A stretch of 60,692 nt of DNA from Streptomyces roseicoloratus. GTDB taxonomy: Bacteria; Actinomycetota; Actinomycetes; Streptomycetales; Streptomycetaceae. The stretch spans positions 1 to 60,692 of the forward strand of contig NZ_SDOY01000093.1 in assembly GCF_004117935.1 (NCBI RefSeq), read 5' to 3'. This document shows positions 41,817-50,400 of the stretch, piece after piece (position 1 is the first letter of the stretch; the number at the start of each line of letters is the position of its first letter). The translations under genes were made by a program, and so were the position numbers. The notes beneath the pieces were generated by a model. That model did not search any database. It was not told the origin of the DNA and was given only the letters and a program-made list of their open reading frames with translations.

Positions 41817-43192
41817 CTCGCCTCACCCGCCTCGTCGGCGGCTGCCGCGCCGTCGGCGGCTGCCGCGCGGTCGGTGGCGCCGGCAGCAGCGGTGGCACCG
41901 CTGTCGGTGCCGTCACCGGTCGCGCCGGACGAGCCGGAGGACGCGGCCGCGCCGGAAGACGCGGCCGCGCCGGAAGACGCGGCCGCGCCGGAAGACGCGG
42001 CCGCGCCGGAAGACGCGGCCGCGCCGGAACTCGCCGAATCGTCGGTCGAGTTCAGCGAGCCCAGCCAGGCGAAGAGCATCCAGCCGAACTCGTACGGCCG
42101 GCACTCGCGGTCCACCGTGTCGGGGCGGAACAGCGCGTCGAGCGGTCCCAGCCGCAACCCCGGCAGGAACCGGGTGCTCAGACCGCGGGCGGCGCGGACG
42201 GCCTTCTTCGGGTCGCCGCGGTACACCTTGCGCCAGGTCACGCCGAGTTCGTCGAGGATCATCGGTTCGACGGCGCCCGCCCGGGCGAGTTCGGGCACCT
42301 CGGTCATCCAGCGCAGGCCCCGGCGGATCGGCTCGGCGAAGTCCGTGCCGCCCGCCTCGGCGAGGTCGAGCAGCGCGGTGGGGGCCATGGCGTGCTGGTG
42401 CACGCTGTAGACCGGGTAGCCCTCGACGACGGTGCCGCGCCGGGCGTCGTAGTGCCACCACCACTGGCCGCCGTCGCCCTGGAGGGCGCAGATGCGGGTG
42501 GCGCAGGCGTCGGCGGCGGCCAGCGCCCGCGGGTCGTCGCCGCTCGCGTGGACGCGGGCGAGGGCCTGCAGCGGGTACGTCTGGTCGGCGAAGCAGCCGA
42601 TGTGGGCGCGGTACCAGGGGGTGAGTCCGGGCCCGGTGGCGTGCGGGAAGAGCGGGCTGCCGCCGGTCCTGGCGCGCAGCAGGCGGTCGCGGGCGGCGGC
42701 GAGCCGCTGCTCCACGTCGAGGGTGTCGCGGGCGGCGGCGAGCGCGGACAGCACCCAGGCGGCCTCGACGGTGTACTGGGGCTTTCCGGGCGGGTCGAGG
42801 GCGGCGACGCGGTCGAGGGCGTCCGAGAGCTTCGGGTGGCCGGTCTCGGCGGCGGCCCAGGCGACGAGTGCGGCGTCGCCGAGGTTGCGCACGCCGGGCA
42901 GCCGCTCGACGAGCAGGCCGGTGAACTCCTCGGCGGTGCGGCCGCCGAGGACCGCGCGCTGCCGGTCGGCGGGCAGGAAGCGTGCGCCGAGCGCGGTGAT
43001 CGCCGCGTAGCGGATGCCGGTGCCGCGCTGTTCCAGGGTCCAGGAGCCGTCGCCCGCGGGGCGTCCGGCGCGGGTGAAGACGAAGCCGGAGCCGTCCGGC
43101 GTGAGCATGCGGGGCAGCCCCCGCTCGGCCAGGGCGAGCAGCCGGGTGGCGAGGTCGTGGAGCGGTCGGTCCGCTCGGGCGAGTGCGGTCAT
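41813..43192 (-). CDS. Alpha-helical (alpha/alpha-toroid-like) protein of unknown function with SSGAAA repeat tail
   Basis: Protein of 459 residues and no family I can name with confidence. The body (about 1-380) is a series of helix pairs with conserved-looking blocks: GDAALVAWAAAETGHP, WYRAHIGCFADQTYPLQALARV, GGQWWWHYDARRGTVVEGYPVYSVHQHAMAPTALLDLA and RPYEFGWMLFAWLGSLN. Aromatic and acidic residues at loop positions recall carbohydrate-active alpha/alpha barrels, such as uronate C5-epimerases or lyases; that is inference. The last 75 residues are five SSGAAA units, then an Ala/Asp/Gly tail. It is the first gene of the minus arm, coupled to the WecG-like gene by a 4-nt overlap, so it probably acts on the same polymer. 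Confidence 0.7.
   Translation of the reverse strand: MTALARADRPLHDLATRLLALAERGLPRMLTPDGSGFVFTRAGRPAGDGSWTLEQRGTGIRYAAITALGARFLPADRQRAVLGGRTAEEFTGLLVERLPGVRNLGDAALVAWAAAETGHPKLSDALDRVAALDPPGKPQYTVEAAWVLSALAAARDTLDVEQRLAAARDRLLRARTGGSPLFPHATGPGLTPWYRAHIGCFADQTYPLQALARVHASGDDPRALAAADACATRICALQGDGGQWWWHYDARRGTVVEGYPVYSVHQHAMAPTALLDLAEAGGTDFAEPIRRGLRWMTEVPELARAGAVEPMILDELGVTWRKVYRGDPKKAVRAARGLSTRFLPGLRLGPLDALFRPDTVDRECRPYEFGWMLFAWLGSLNSTDDSASSGAAASSGAAASSGAAASSGAAASSGAAASSGSSGATGDGTDSGATAAAGATDRAAAADGAAAADEAGEAR
41941..42030. repeat. Five 18-bp in-frame tandem repeats
   Basis: Unit ACGCGGCCGCGCCGGAAG occurs five times in a row; only the last base of the fifth copy differs. Each unit encodes SSGAAA on the minus strand and contains a GCGGCCGC octamer. 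Near-identity at the DNA level points to recent slippage expansion within the coding sequence. Confidence 0.95.
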
Positions 43193-43808
43193 CCGTGAAC
43201 TGCGTGGAATGTCGGGTGTGTTGGCAGGACGAACTGACACACCCACCCCCCTCGGGTCGGTACCGGACCAGAGCGGCTGGTCCGGATCGGCTACGGAACG
43301 GCCCGCCGTCGACGGGCCGTTGTGATGCGTGCTGGCGAGACGTCGGGTGTCCGGCGGCGGGACGGCCGACGGAGTGGGGACGACATCACGGCGGACCGGG
43401 GGGCACTCCTCAGGACCCCTCGGCGTCGCCGTGCCCGCGCGACGGCGCTACTGCCCGGCGGATTCCCGGTCCCCGGGCGCGTCGACGCGCGATCGGACCC
43501 GGTACCGACGGTCCCGGGCATGGTGAGCATGCCGATGAAGACAGGCGGCGGCGAAGCGACGGCGCTTCGGCCTCCTGTCGGTGAAATCCCCCACAACACC
43601 CCCCGGGCACAGCGGTCGACAGCTCGAACGTTGTGCTCAACTCGCAGCGTACAACGGGAAGATAGGCGCACAACACGGCGATGTTGAGGCCTTTCGCGGA
43701 ATTGGTGGCAAGCGGTCGCGAAGCCGCCCCGATCCTGCCGTTCCGCCGGGTCCCAGCGGTTACAGTGGGCGCGCGTCCACCCGCTCGACGAGGCTGGAGT
43801 CCCTGCCC
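43193..43808. promoter_or_regulatory. Structured 616-bp divergent intergenic region
   Basis: No convincing gene lies here. Two perfect hairpins with 7-nt loops stand in tandem: CCGGACCA/TGGTCCGG at 43263-43285, and AACGGCCCG/CGGGCCGTT at 43297-43321. Both are in the presumed leader of the minus-arm cluster. A longer interrupted stem spans 43540-43579, with a CGAAGCG/CGCTTCG core flanked by GACAGG/CCTGTC. A less GC-rich stretch at 43625-43685 carries the inverted half-sites GTTGTGC (43630) and GCACAAC (43668) and probably holds the cluster promoter. TACAGT at 43761-43766 is a possible -10 for the MFS gene. Confidence 0.5.
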
Positions 43809-45137
43809 GTGTACCTGGCCGACCGCTCCACCCCGCAGGGGGCGACCGACACGCCGGACCGCGTCCGCGGCACGGTCCGGGCGGTCTCCCCGACCGTCCT
43901 CGCGCTCGGCACGGTCAGTCTGGTCACCGACGTGTCCAGCGAGATGGTGACCGCCGTCCTGCCGCTGTACCTGGTGATGGGACTCGGTCTGAGCCCGCTG
44001 GGCTTCGGCATGCTCGACGGCGTGCAGAACGGGGTGAGCGCCCTCGTCCAGCTCACCGGCGGCCACCTCGCCGACCGGGTGCGGAACCACAAGCTGGTGG
44101 CGGGGATCGGCTACGGCCTGTCGGCGCTGTGCAAGCCGCTGCTGCTCGTCGGCAGTCTCGGCGCGCTGGGCGCCGCCCTCGCCCTCGACCGTGTGGGCAA
44201 GGGCCTGCGCACGGCGCCGCGCGACGCCCTGATCTCGCTGTCCGCGCCGCCGGACCGGCAGGGCAGGGCCTTCGGCGTGCACCGGGCGATGGACACCACG
44301 GGAGCGCTGCTCGGTCCGGTGCTCGCGTTCCTCATCCTCGGTGTGGCGGCGGGCGGTTACGACGCGGTGTTCGCGGTCAGCGGGTGCGTGGCCGCGCTCG
44401 GCGTGCTGGTGCTGCTGCTCTTCGTACCGGGCAGGAGGCAGGCACCGGCCCCGCCGCCGGCATCGGTGCCGGAAGCGGTATCGGTGCCGAATCCGGTATC
44501 GGGCGCGCCGGAGGACCGGCCGGTGCCGGAGGCGAGGGCCGATCTGCGGGCGGCGTTCGGTCTGTTGCGGACGCGGCGGCTGCGGGTGCTGTTCGGCTGT
44601 GCGGTGCTGCTCGGCCTCACGACCGTCAGCGACGCCTTCCTCTATCTGCTGGTGCAGCGCCGTACCGGCGTCGACGAGCAGCTGTTCCCGCTGCTCCCGC
44701 TGGGCACCGCGACGGTGTTCCTGCTGCTCGCGCTGCCGCTGGGGCGGCTCGCCGACCGGATCGGGCGGCGCGCGGTGTTCCTCGCCGGACACGCCGGACT
44801 GCTGGTCGCGTACGGCCTGCTGCTGTGGGCGCCCGCGACGCCGGCCCTGCCGTACCTGGTCCTCGTCCTGCACGGCGCCTTCTACGCGGCGACCGACGGC
44901 GTGCTTCCGGCGGCGGTGGCCGCGGTGGTGCCCGAGCGGCTGCGCGCCAGCGGCATCGCCCTGGTCGGCACCGGCCAGGCGCTGGCCCGCTTCTGCTGTT
45001 CCCTGGCCTTCGGCGCCGCGTGGGCCGCGTGGGGCGACGGTCCGGCGCTGGCCGCGGCGGCCGCCGGTCTCGCCTGCTGTGCGGCGGCCTGCGGCGTCGC
45101 CCTGCGTCCCACGCCCACCACCGGAGTTCCGCGATGA
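43809..45137 (+). CDS. MFS transporter
   Basis: Protein of 442 residues with about 12 membrane helices. The first helix pair reads LALGTVSLVTDVSSEMVTAVLPLYLV; then comes FGMLDGVQNGVSALVQLTGGHLADRV, the MFS loop 2-3 region, followed by DRVGKGLRTAPRDALISLSA. This pattern is typical of a family of uncharacterised MFS permeases. A Pro/Val-rich loop (about 215-245) separates the halves, and loop 8-9 reads GRLADRIGRRAVFLAG. The substrate is unknown. The GTG at 43809 is used because the membrane region starts soon after. The stop overlaps the next start (ATGA), so the two proteins are made together. Confidence 0.85.
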   Translation: MYLADRSTPQGATDTPDRVRGTVRAVSPTVLALGTVSLVTDVSSEMVTAVLPLYLVMGLGLSPLGFGMLDGVQNGVSALVQLTGGHLADRVRNHKLVAGIGYGLSALCKPLLLVGSLGALGAALALDRVGKGLRTAPRDALISLSAPPDRQGRAFGVHRAMDTTGALLGPVLAFLILGVAAGGYDAVFAVSGCVAALGVLVLLLFVPGRRQAPAPPPASVPEAVSVPNPVSGAPEDRPVPEARADLRAAFGLLRTRRLRVLFGCAVLLGLTTVSDAFLYLLVQRRTGVDEQLFPLLPLGTATVFLLLALPLGRLADRIGRRAVFLAGHAGLLVAYGLLLWAPATPALPYLVLVLHGAFYAATDGVLPAAVAAVVPERLRASGIALVGTGQALARFCCSLAFGAAWAAWGDGPALAAAAAGLACCAAACGVALRPTPTTGVPR

Positions 45138-46186
45138 CCCTCACCCCGACGCGCCGTCTGCTGATCCTCGCCGTGGGGGTACTGCTCCTCGGCGGCGTCG
45201 GCGCCTGGTCCGTGCTGTCCGCCGCCGGCCGGGCGGCGGAGGAGAACAGGCCCCGGCCGGGCGGTCCCGCGTTCACGGCCGGGAAGGTGGACCTGGGCGA
45301 GCCGGGCCGGCTGGTGTTCCGCAACACGGCGGCCGGACCGCACCGCGACCGGCTGGTCTCCGTCCCCGCCGACGGACGGGACGGCGGCCCCGCGGGCGCC
45401 GTGCGCACCGCGACGGACGTCAGCTGTCTGCGCTTCCACTCCGCCGCGGGCACCGGGGTCTGCCTGCAGGCCCACACGGTGCTCGGCCGGCCCGCCTACC
45501 AGGCCCGGGTCCTCGACTCGGGCCTGCGCACCCTGAAGACGTATCCGCTCGCCGGGATCCCGAGCCGGGCCCGGGTCTCCCCCAGCGGCAGGCTGGCCGC
45601 CTGGACGGTGTTCGTGAAGGGCGAGTCGTACGGCACGGCCTTCTTCTCGACCCGTACCGCGATCCTCGACACCCGCGGCTGGAAGCTCGCCGCGAACATG
45701 GAGGAGTTCGCGATCACGCTGGACGGCCGGCCGTACCGCAACGAGGACGTCAACTTCTGGGGCGTCACCTTCGCCGGTGACGACGACACCTTCTACGCGA
45801 CTCTGGCCACCGGCGACGAGACCTATCTGGTCCGCGGCTCCGTCGCGCGGCGCGCGGTCACCACTCTGACCCGCAACGTCGAGTGCCCGTCCCTCTCCCC
45901 CGACGGCACCCGCGTCGCGTACAAGAAGCGGGTGATGGGCCGGACCGCGCTGTGGCGGGAGCACGTCCTCGACGTGCGCACCCTGGAGTCCACGCCGCTC
46001 GCCGAGCGCCGCAGCGTCGACGACCAGGCCGTCTGGCTCGACGACGGCACCCTCGCGTACGCGCTGCCCGCCGACTCCCGGGCCGGCTCCGACGACGTCT
46101 GGACCGTCCCGGCCGACGGCTCGGGCGCGCCGGAGGTGCTGCTGGAGGACGGTCAGGCGCCGCCGGCGCCCGCGCGGGCCGGCTGA
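45134..46186 (+). CDS. Membrane-anchored TolB-like beta-propeller protein
   Basis: Protein of 350 residues. A single N-terminal membrane helix (residues 9-30) anchors an extracytoplasmic domain of propeller-like repeats. Examples are RARVSPSGRLAAWTVFVKG, RNVECPSLSPDGTRVAYKKRV and VDDQAVWLDDGTLAYALP followed by DDVWTVPADGSG. These match the SPDG-xx-ay blades of TolB/WD40-like propellers. Such proteins bind other proteins or ligands at the cell surface. Translational coupling to the MFS transporter suggests a partnership, for instance a substrate or polymer sensor, but this is unproven. Confidence 0.75.
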   Translation: MTLTPTRRLLILAVGVLLLGGVGAWSVLSAAGRAAEENRPRPGGPAFTAGKVDLGEPGRLVFRNTAAGPHRDRLVSVPADGRDGGPAGAVRTATDVSCLRFHSAAGTGVCLQAHTVLGRPAYQARVLDSGLRTLKTYPLAGIPSRARVSPSGRLAAWTVFVKGESYGTAFFSTRTAILDTRGWKLAANMEEFAITLDGRPYRNEDVNFWGVTFAGDDDTFYATLATGDETYLVRGSVARRAVTTLTRNVECPSLSPDGTRVAYKKRVMGRTALWREHVLDVRTLESTPLAERRSVDDQAVWLDDGTLAYALPADSRAGSDDVWTVPADGSGAPEVLLEDGQAPPAPARAG

Positions 46187-46297
46187 GCCTGGTCACGGCG
46201 CAAACGACACGCCCGCAAACCTTCACGAGAACCACCTGCCCGGTCCCGGCGTCCTGCTCTACGGTGCAATCAGGCCACCGAGTACCGGGGAGGGGTC

Positions 46298-46783
46298 GTG
46301 GATCAGCCAGGGGCGGCGGCGCTCGCGGAACGGATCGCCGATCGGAGAAGGGGCGGCGACGACCCGCGCGCGCTGGTCGGCGAGATGCGCCGCTCGGTCC
46401 TGCTCGTGCCGGTGGCCGACGGCGGGCTCTGGTCGGTGCGGGCCGGCGGCGTGCGCTGGATCTGCGGGTTCACCGACGAGACGGCGCTGGCCCGGTTCGC
46501 CCTGCGGCACGGGCCCGGTGACCGGGCCGTGGACTACGCGGCGCTGCTCGGCGCGCGGATCGTCGACGAGATCGTGCCGTCCCTCGGAGAACCGGCGGGC
46601 CTCGCGGTCGACATCGCCACGGAGGACGGTGCGATGTTCTTCCCGCCGGTCGTCGGCATCGTCCCGGACGAGGTCGCGGTGGACGCGCCCGCGGCGGACG
46701 CGCGGCCGGGAGACGTACGGCCGGCGGGTGGACGGGCGGCGGACGGGCGCCCGGCGGCGGAGGGGGACGGTCGTGAGCGGTGA
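46298..46783 (+). CDS. SseB-like domain protein heading the toxin operon
   Basis: Protein of 161 residues. The first 125 fit the SseB N-terminal domain found in actinobacterial secretion and toxin loci: MRRSVLLVPVADGGLWSVRAGGVRWICGFTDETALARFA, then GLAVDIATEDGAMFFPP. The C-terminus is an Ala/Asp/Arg tail. Its job may be as a chaperone or an immunity-linked factor for the secreted proteins that follow. The GTG start has a GGGGAGGGG ribosome site. Its last 11 bp overlap the next gene. Confidence 0.75.
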   Translation: MDQPGAAALAERIADRRRGGDDPRALVGEMRRSVLLVPVADGGLWSVRAGGVRWICGFTDETALARFALRHGPGDRAVDYAALLGARIVDEIVPSLGEPAGLAVDIATEDGAMFFPPVVGIVPDEVAVDAPAADARPGDVRPAGGRAADGRPAAEGDGRER

Positions 46784-47429
46784 CGGTGCGGACCTCCAGC
46801 TCGACAAGGCGTCGGTCGCCAAGTTCACCCAGGGTGTCGGCGCGACCATCGACCAGCTCGGCGATCTCGGCGGCGCCACCGGTTCGGTCATGGGCAAGGG
46901 CTTCTCTGAGCTCGCCATGACGGGCATGGAGGCCGGCCACCACGGCCTGTCCGTCGACTTCGAGGACTTCTGCGAGCGCTGGGAGTGGGGCGTGCGCGCC
47001 CTCGTGCGGGACGCGAGCGGGCTGGCGAACCGGCTCGGCCTGGCGGCGGGCACCCAGTGGGAGCACGACCAGTACGTCGCGGGCACGCTCAAGGTGGGCG
47101 CCAACTCGATCATGGGCGGCAATCCGCACGCGAGCGAGGAGGAGATCGCCAAGCAGGGCTGGGGCGACATCCTCACCCCGGACTACCTGAACCCGGACTG
47201 GAGTCCCGAGTCCTTCGAGAAGGCCGGCCAGGAGATGGGCCAGACGTGGAAGGACACCGGGCGCACGGTGCTGACCGAGGGCCAGGGCGGTGAGCGGTCG
47301 CGGATCCTCAACGAGCTCCTCGGGGTGTCCGACGACCAGTGGAACCAGGCGCTCGACGACACCTTCGGCCCGTCGCCGGAGGAGCGTGCGAAGCAGCAGG
47401 AGCGGCAGTCCGGGTCCGGGGGTGAGTGA
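46773..47429 (+). CDS. Small helical protein of the T7SS-toxin operon
   Basis: Protein of 218 residues, acidic and largely helical: LDKASVAKFTQGVGATIDQLGDLGG, FEDFCERWEWGVRALVRDASGLANRLG, and LTPDYLNPDWSPESFEKAGQEMGQTW. It has an ESX-like helical N-terminal half with an aromatic turn but no strict WXG motif, so it may be a co-secreted partner of the RHS protein. I do not recognise a named family. The GTG at 46773 has a GGAGGGGG site; it is coupled to the RHS gene by a GTGA overlap. Confidence 0.7.
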   Translation: MSGDGADLQLDKASVAKFTQGVGATIDQLGDLGGATGSVMGKGFSELAMTGMEAGHHGLSVDFEDFCERWEWGVRALVRDASGLANRLGLAAGTQWEHDQYVAGTLKVGANSIMGGNPHASEEEIAKQGWGDILTPDYLNPDWSPESFEKAGQEMGQTWKDTGRTVLTEGQGGERSRILNELLGVSDDQWNQALDDTFGPSPEERAKQQERQSGSGGE

Positions 47430-50400
47430 CGGTGGGGATCGGCGACTTCATCAGTGACATCACGCCGGACGTGGTCGAGGACGCGGTCGAGGACGGCGTC
47501 GAATGGGTCGGCAACCGCATCGAGGACGCGGGCAACTGGACCGCCGACCGGCTGGAGGACGTCGGCTGGGAGTCCGGCGCCGACTGGGTGCGCGAGCAGT
47601 CCCGTTCGGTCGCCAACCGGCTCGGCGCCGAGGTCGACGAGATGGACCTCGGGCAGACCGAGGACAAGACCAAGCTGATCTACGGCAGTCCGGGCAAGAT
47701 CAACGCCACGGCGGACCGCCTCCGCGCCTTCCAGCTGTCCTTCGACGACACCGGCGACGGTCTCAAGGGCCTGGACTCCTCGCAGCTCAAGGGCGAGACG
47801 GCCGACGCGCTGCGGACCGCCGTGAGCACCCAGCCGCCCAAGTGGTGGAACGCCGCCGACGCCTGCTCCAAGGCGATCGGCGCGCTCGACCGGTTCGCCG
47901 ACACCGTCACCTGGGCGCAGGGGCGGGCGCAGACGGCCATCGACAAGTGGAAGGAGGGCGTCAAAGCCTCCGAGGCCGCCGCCGACGCCCACCGCAAGAA
48001 GGTCGACGCCTACAACGGCGCCGTCGACCGCTACAACGCACAGCCCGCCGACAAGCGCGACCTGTCCTCGCTGCCGCCGAAGCCCGCCCCGACGTTCGAC
48101 GACCCGGGCAAGAAGCTGATGAAGGAGGCGCAGGACATCCTCGCCGAGGCGCGCAGGCAGCGGAACTCGGCCGCCGAGACCGCGCGTTCGGCGATCCGCG
48201 CCGCCCGGGACATGGCGCCGCAGAAGCCCTCGTACGCCGAGCAGCTGCGCGACGGCGCCGAGGAGCTGCAGATCATGGGCGACCACGTGGGCGGAGGGAT
48301 CGTCAAGGGCACGGCGGGCATCCTGAACTTCGTCCGCTCGGTCAACCCGATGGATCCGTACAACCTCACGCATCCGGCCGAGTACGCGACCTCGTTGAAC
48401 AGTCTGGCCGCGGGCCTGGTGGTGGCCGTCAACGACCCGGTCGGCACCGGCAAGCAGATGCTCGACAACTTCATGAAGGACCCGGCGGAGGGCTTCGGCC
48501 GGCTGATCCCGGACATCGCTCTGACGGTCGCCACCGGTGGAGGCGGCGCCGCGGCGAAGGGCGTGCGGGTCGCCGAGGAGGCGGCGGACGCGGCGCGGCT
48601 GCGCAAGCTGGTCGACGACAGCCCGGACGGCACCCACAACCGCGGCGACCACGAGCGCACCAGCCTCGGCACGGACCCAGTGGACCTCGCCACGGGCCGG
48701 ATGTACCTGCCGCAGACCGATGCGGAGATCCCGGGGATCCTGCCGCTGCTGTTCACCCGGCGCACGGAGTCCGGGCTGACCACGGGCCGCTTCCTGGGGC
48801 GGGCCTGGTCGTCCACCGTCGACGAGCGGCTGGAGGTCGACGCCGTCGGCGTCGTCCACGTCACCGCCGACGGGCTCCTGATCACCTATCCGCACCCGGT
48901 GCCCGGCTCACCCACCCGCTCCCGCTCCGGCCGGAGCCGCACGCTGCTCTCCAGGGAGGCGGACGGCGACTACGCGCTGGCCGATCCCGACTCCGGCCTG
49001 GTGCGCCGCTTCGCCGCCCCGCGGGACGCGGAGCCCGGTGGCGACGGCACGGCCTGGCTGTCGGGGCTCGCCGAACGCAACGGACACACGGTGACCGTGG
49101 AGCGCGCCGAGGACGGACTGCCGCTCGCCCTGGTCCACTCGGCCGGGCACGCGCTGCGGCTGGCCACGGCCGGCGGCCTGGTCACCGGCCTGTTCGTGAC
49201 CGGGCCGGGCGACACGGAGAACGCGGGCGTCCCGCTGATGTCGTACGGCTACGAGAACGGCGAACTGACCACGGTGACACGGCCGTCGGGCGCCGTCACC
49301 ACCTTCGCGTACGACGAGCGGAGCCGGGTCGTCGCCTGGACCGACTCCAACGGATGCCGCTACGACTACGTGTACGACGACCGGGACCGGGTGGTCGCGG
49401 AGGGCGGCGAGGCCGGGCACGTCCAGATCACCCTGGCGTACGGCGAACCGGACGCCGCGACCGGCCACCGGACGACGGTACTGACCACCGCCGACGGGCG
49501 GGCGACCCGGCATCTGGTCGGCCCGGGCTGCCGGATCGTGGCCACCACGGACGCGCTGGGCCACACGACGCGGTACCGCCACGACGCCGACGGCAATCTC
49601 CTCTCCCGTACCAACCCGCTGGGCGCCACCACCGGCTTCGGGTACGACGCGGAGGGCCGGATGGTCTCGGCCGTCCGCGCGGACGGAGCCGAACTCCGCG
49701 TGGAACGCGGCCCGTTCGGGCTGCCGACCGGGGTCGTGGGTCCGGACGGGGCCCGTACGGCGTACACGTACGACGAGCGCGGCAACCGGACGGCGGTCAC
49801 CGACCCGGCGGGGAACACGACGCGTTCCGCCTACGACGGGGCCGGCCGGCTCGTCTCGGTCACGGACGCCCTCGGGCACACCACCCGGGTGGAGTGCGAC
49901 GCGGCGGGGCTGACCGTCGCGGTGACCGACCCGGGCGGCGGCACCACGAGCACGGAGCGGGACGTGCTCGGCCGTCCGGTCCGGGTCACCGACCCGTCGG
50001 GCGGGGTCACCGTCCTGGAGTGGAGCGCCGACGGCCACCTCGCCCGCCGTACCGGTCCCGACGGCGTCTCGGAGTCGTGGACGTACGACGGCGAGGGCAA
50101 CTGCCTGAGCCACACCGACGCTTCGGGCGGTGTGACCCGCTACGAGTACACCCACTTCGACCTGCCGCTCGCCACCACCCGCCCCGACGGCACCCGCCAC
50201 ACCTTCGAGCACGACCGCGACCTGCGGCTCACCCGGGTCACCAACGCCCAGGGCCTGAGCTGGAGTTACACCTACGACGCGGTCGGCAACATCGTGGCCG
50301 AGACCGACTTCGACGGGCGCGAGCTGCGCTACCGCCTGGACCCGGAGGGCCGGGTCGCCGAGCGGACCGACGCGCTCGGCGGGACGATCGCCTTCGAGCG

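Noticed and set aside
41941..42030. CRISPR-like array
   Set aside because: Units are contiguous 18-mers without spacers and lie inside a coding frame.
43322..43687. Possible 121-residue plus-strand gene in the 616-bp gap
   Set aside because: Arg-rich product, no ribosome site, no domain; the region is better explained by structured noncoding DNA.
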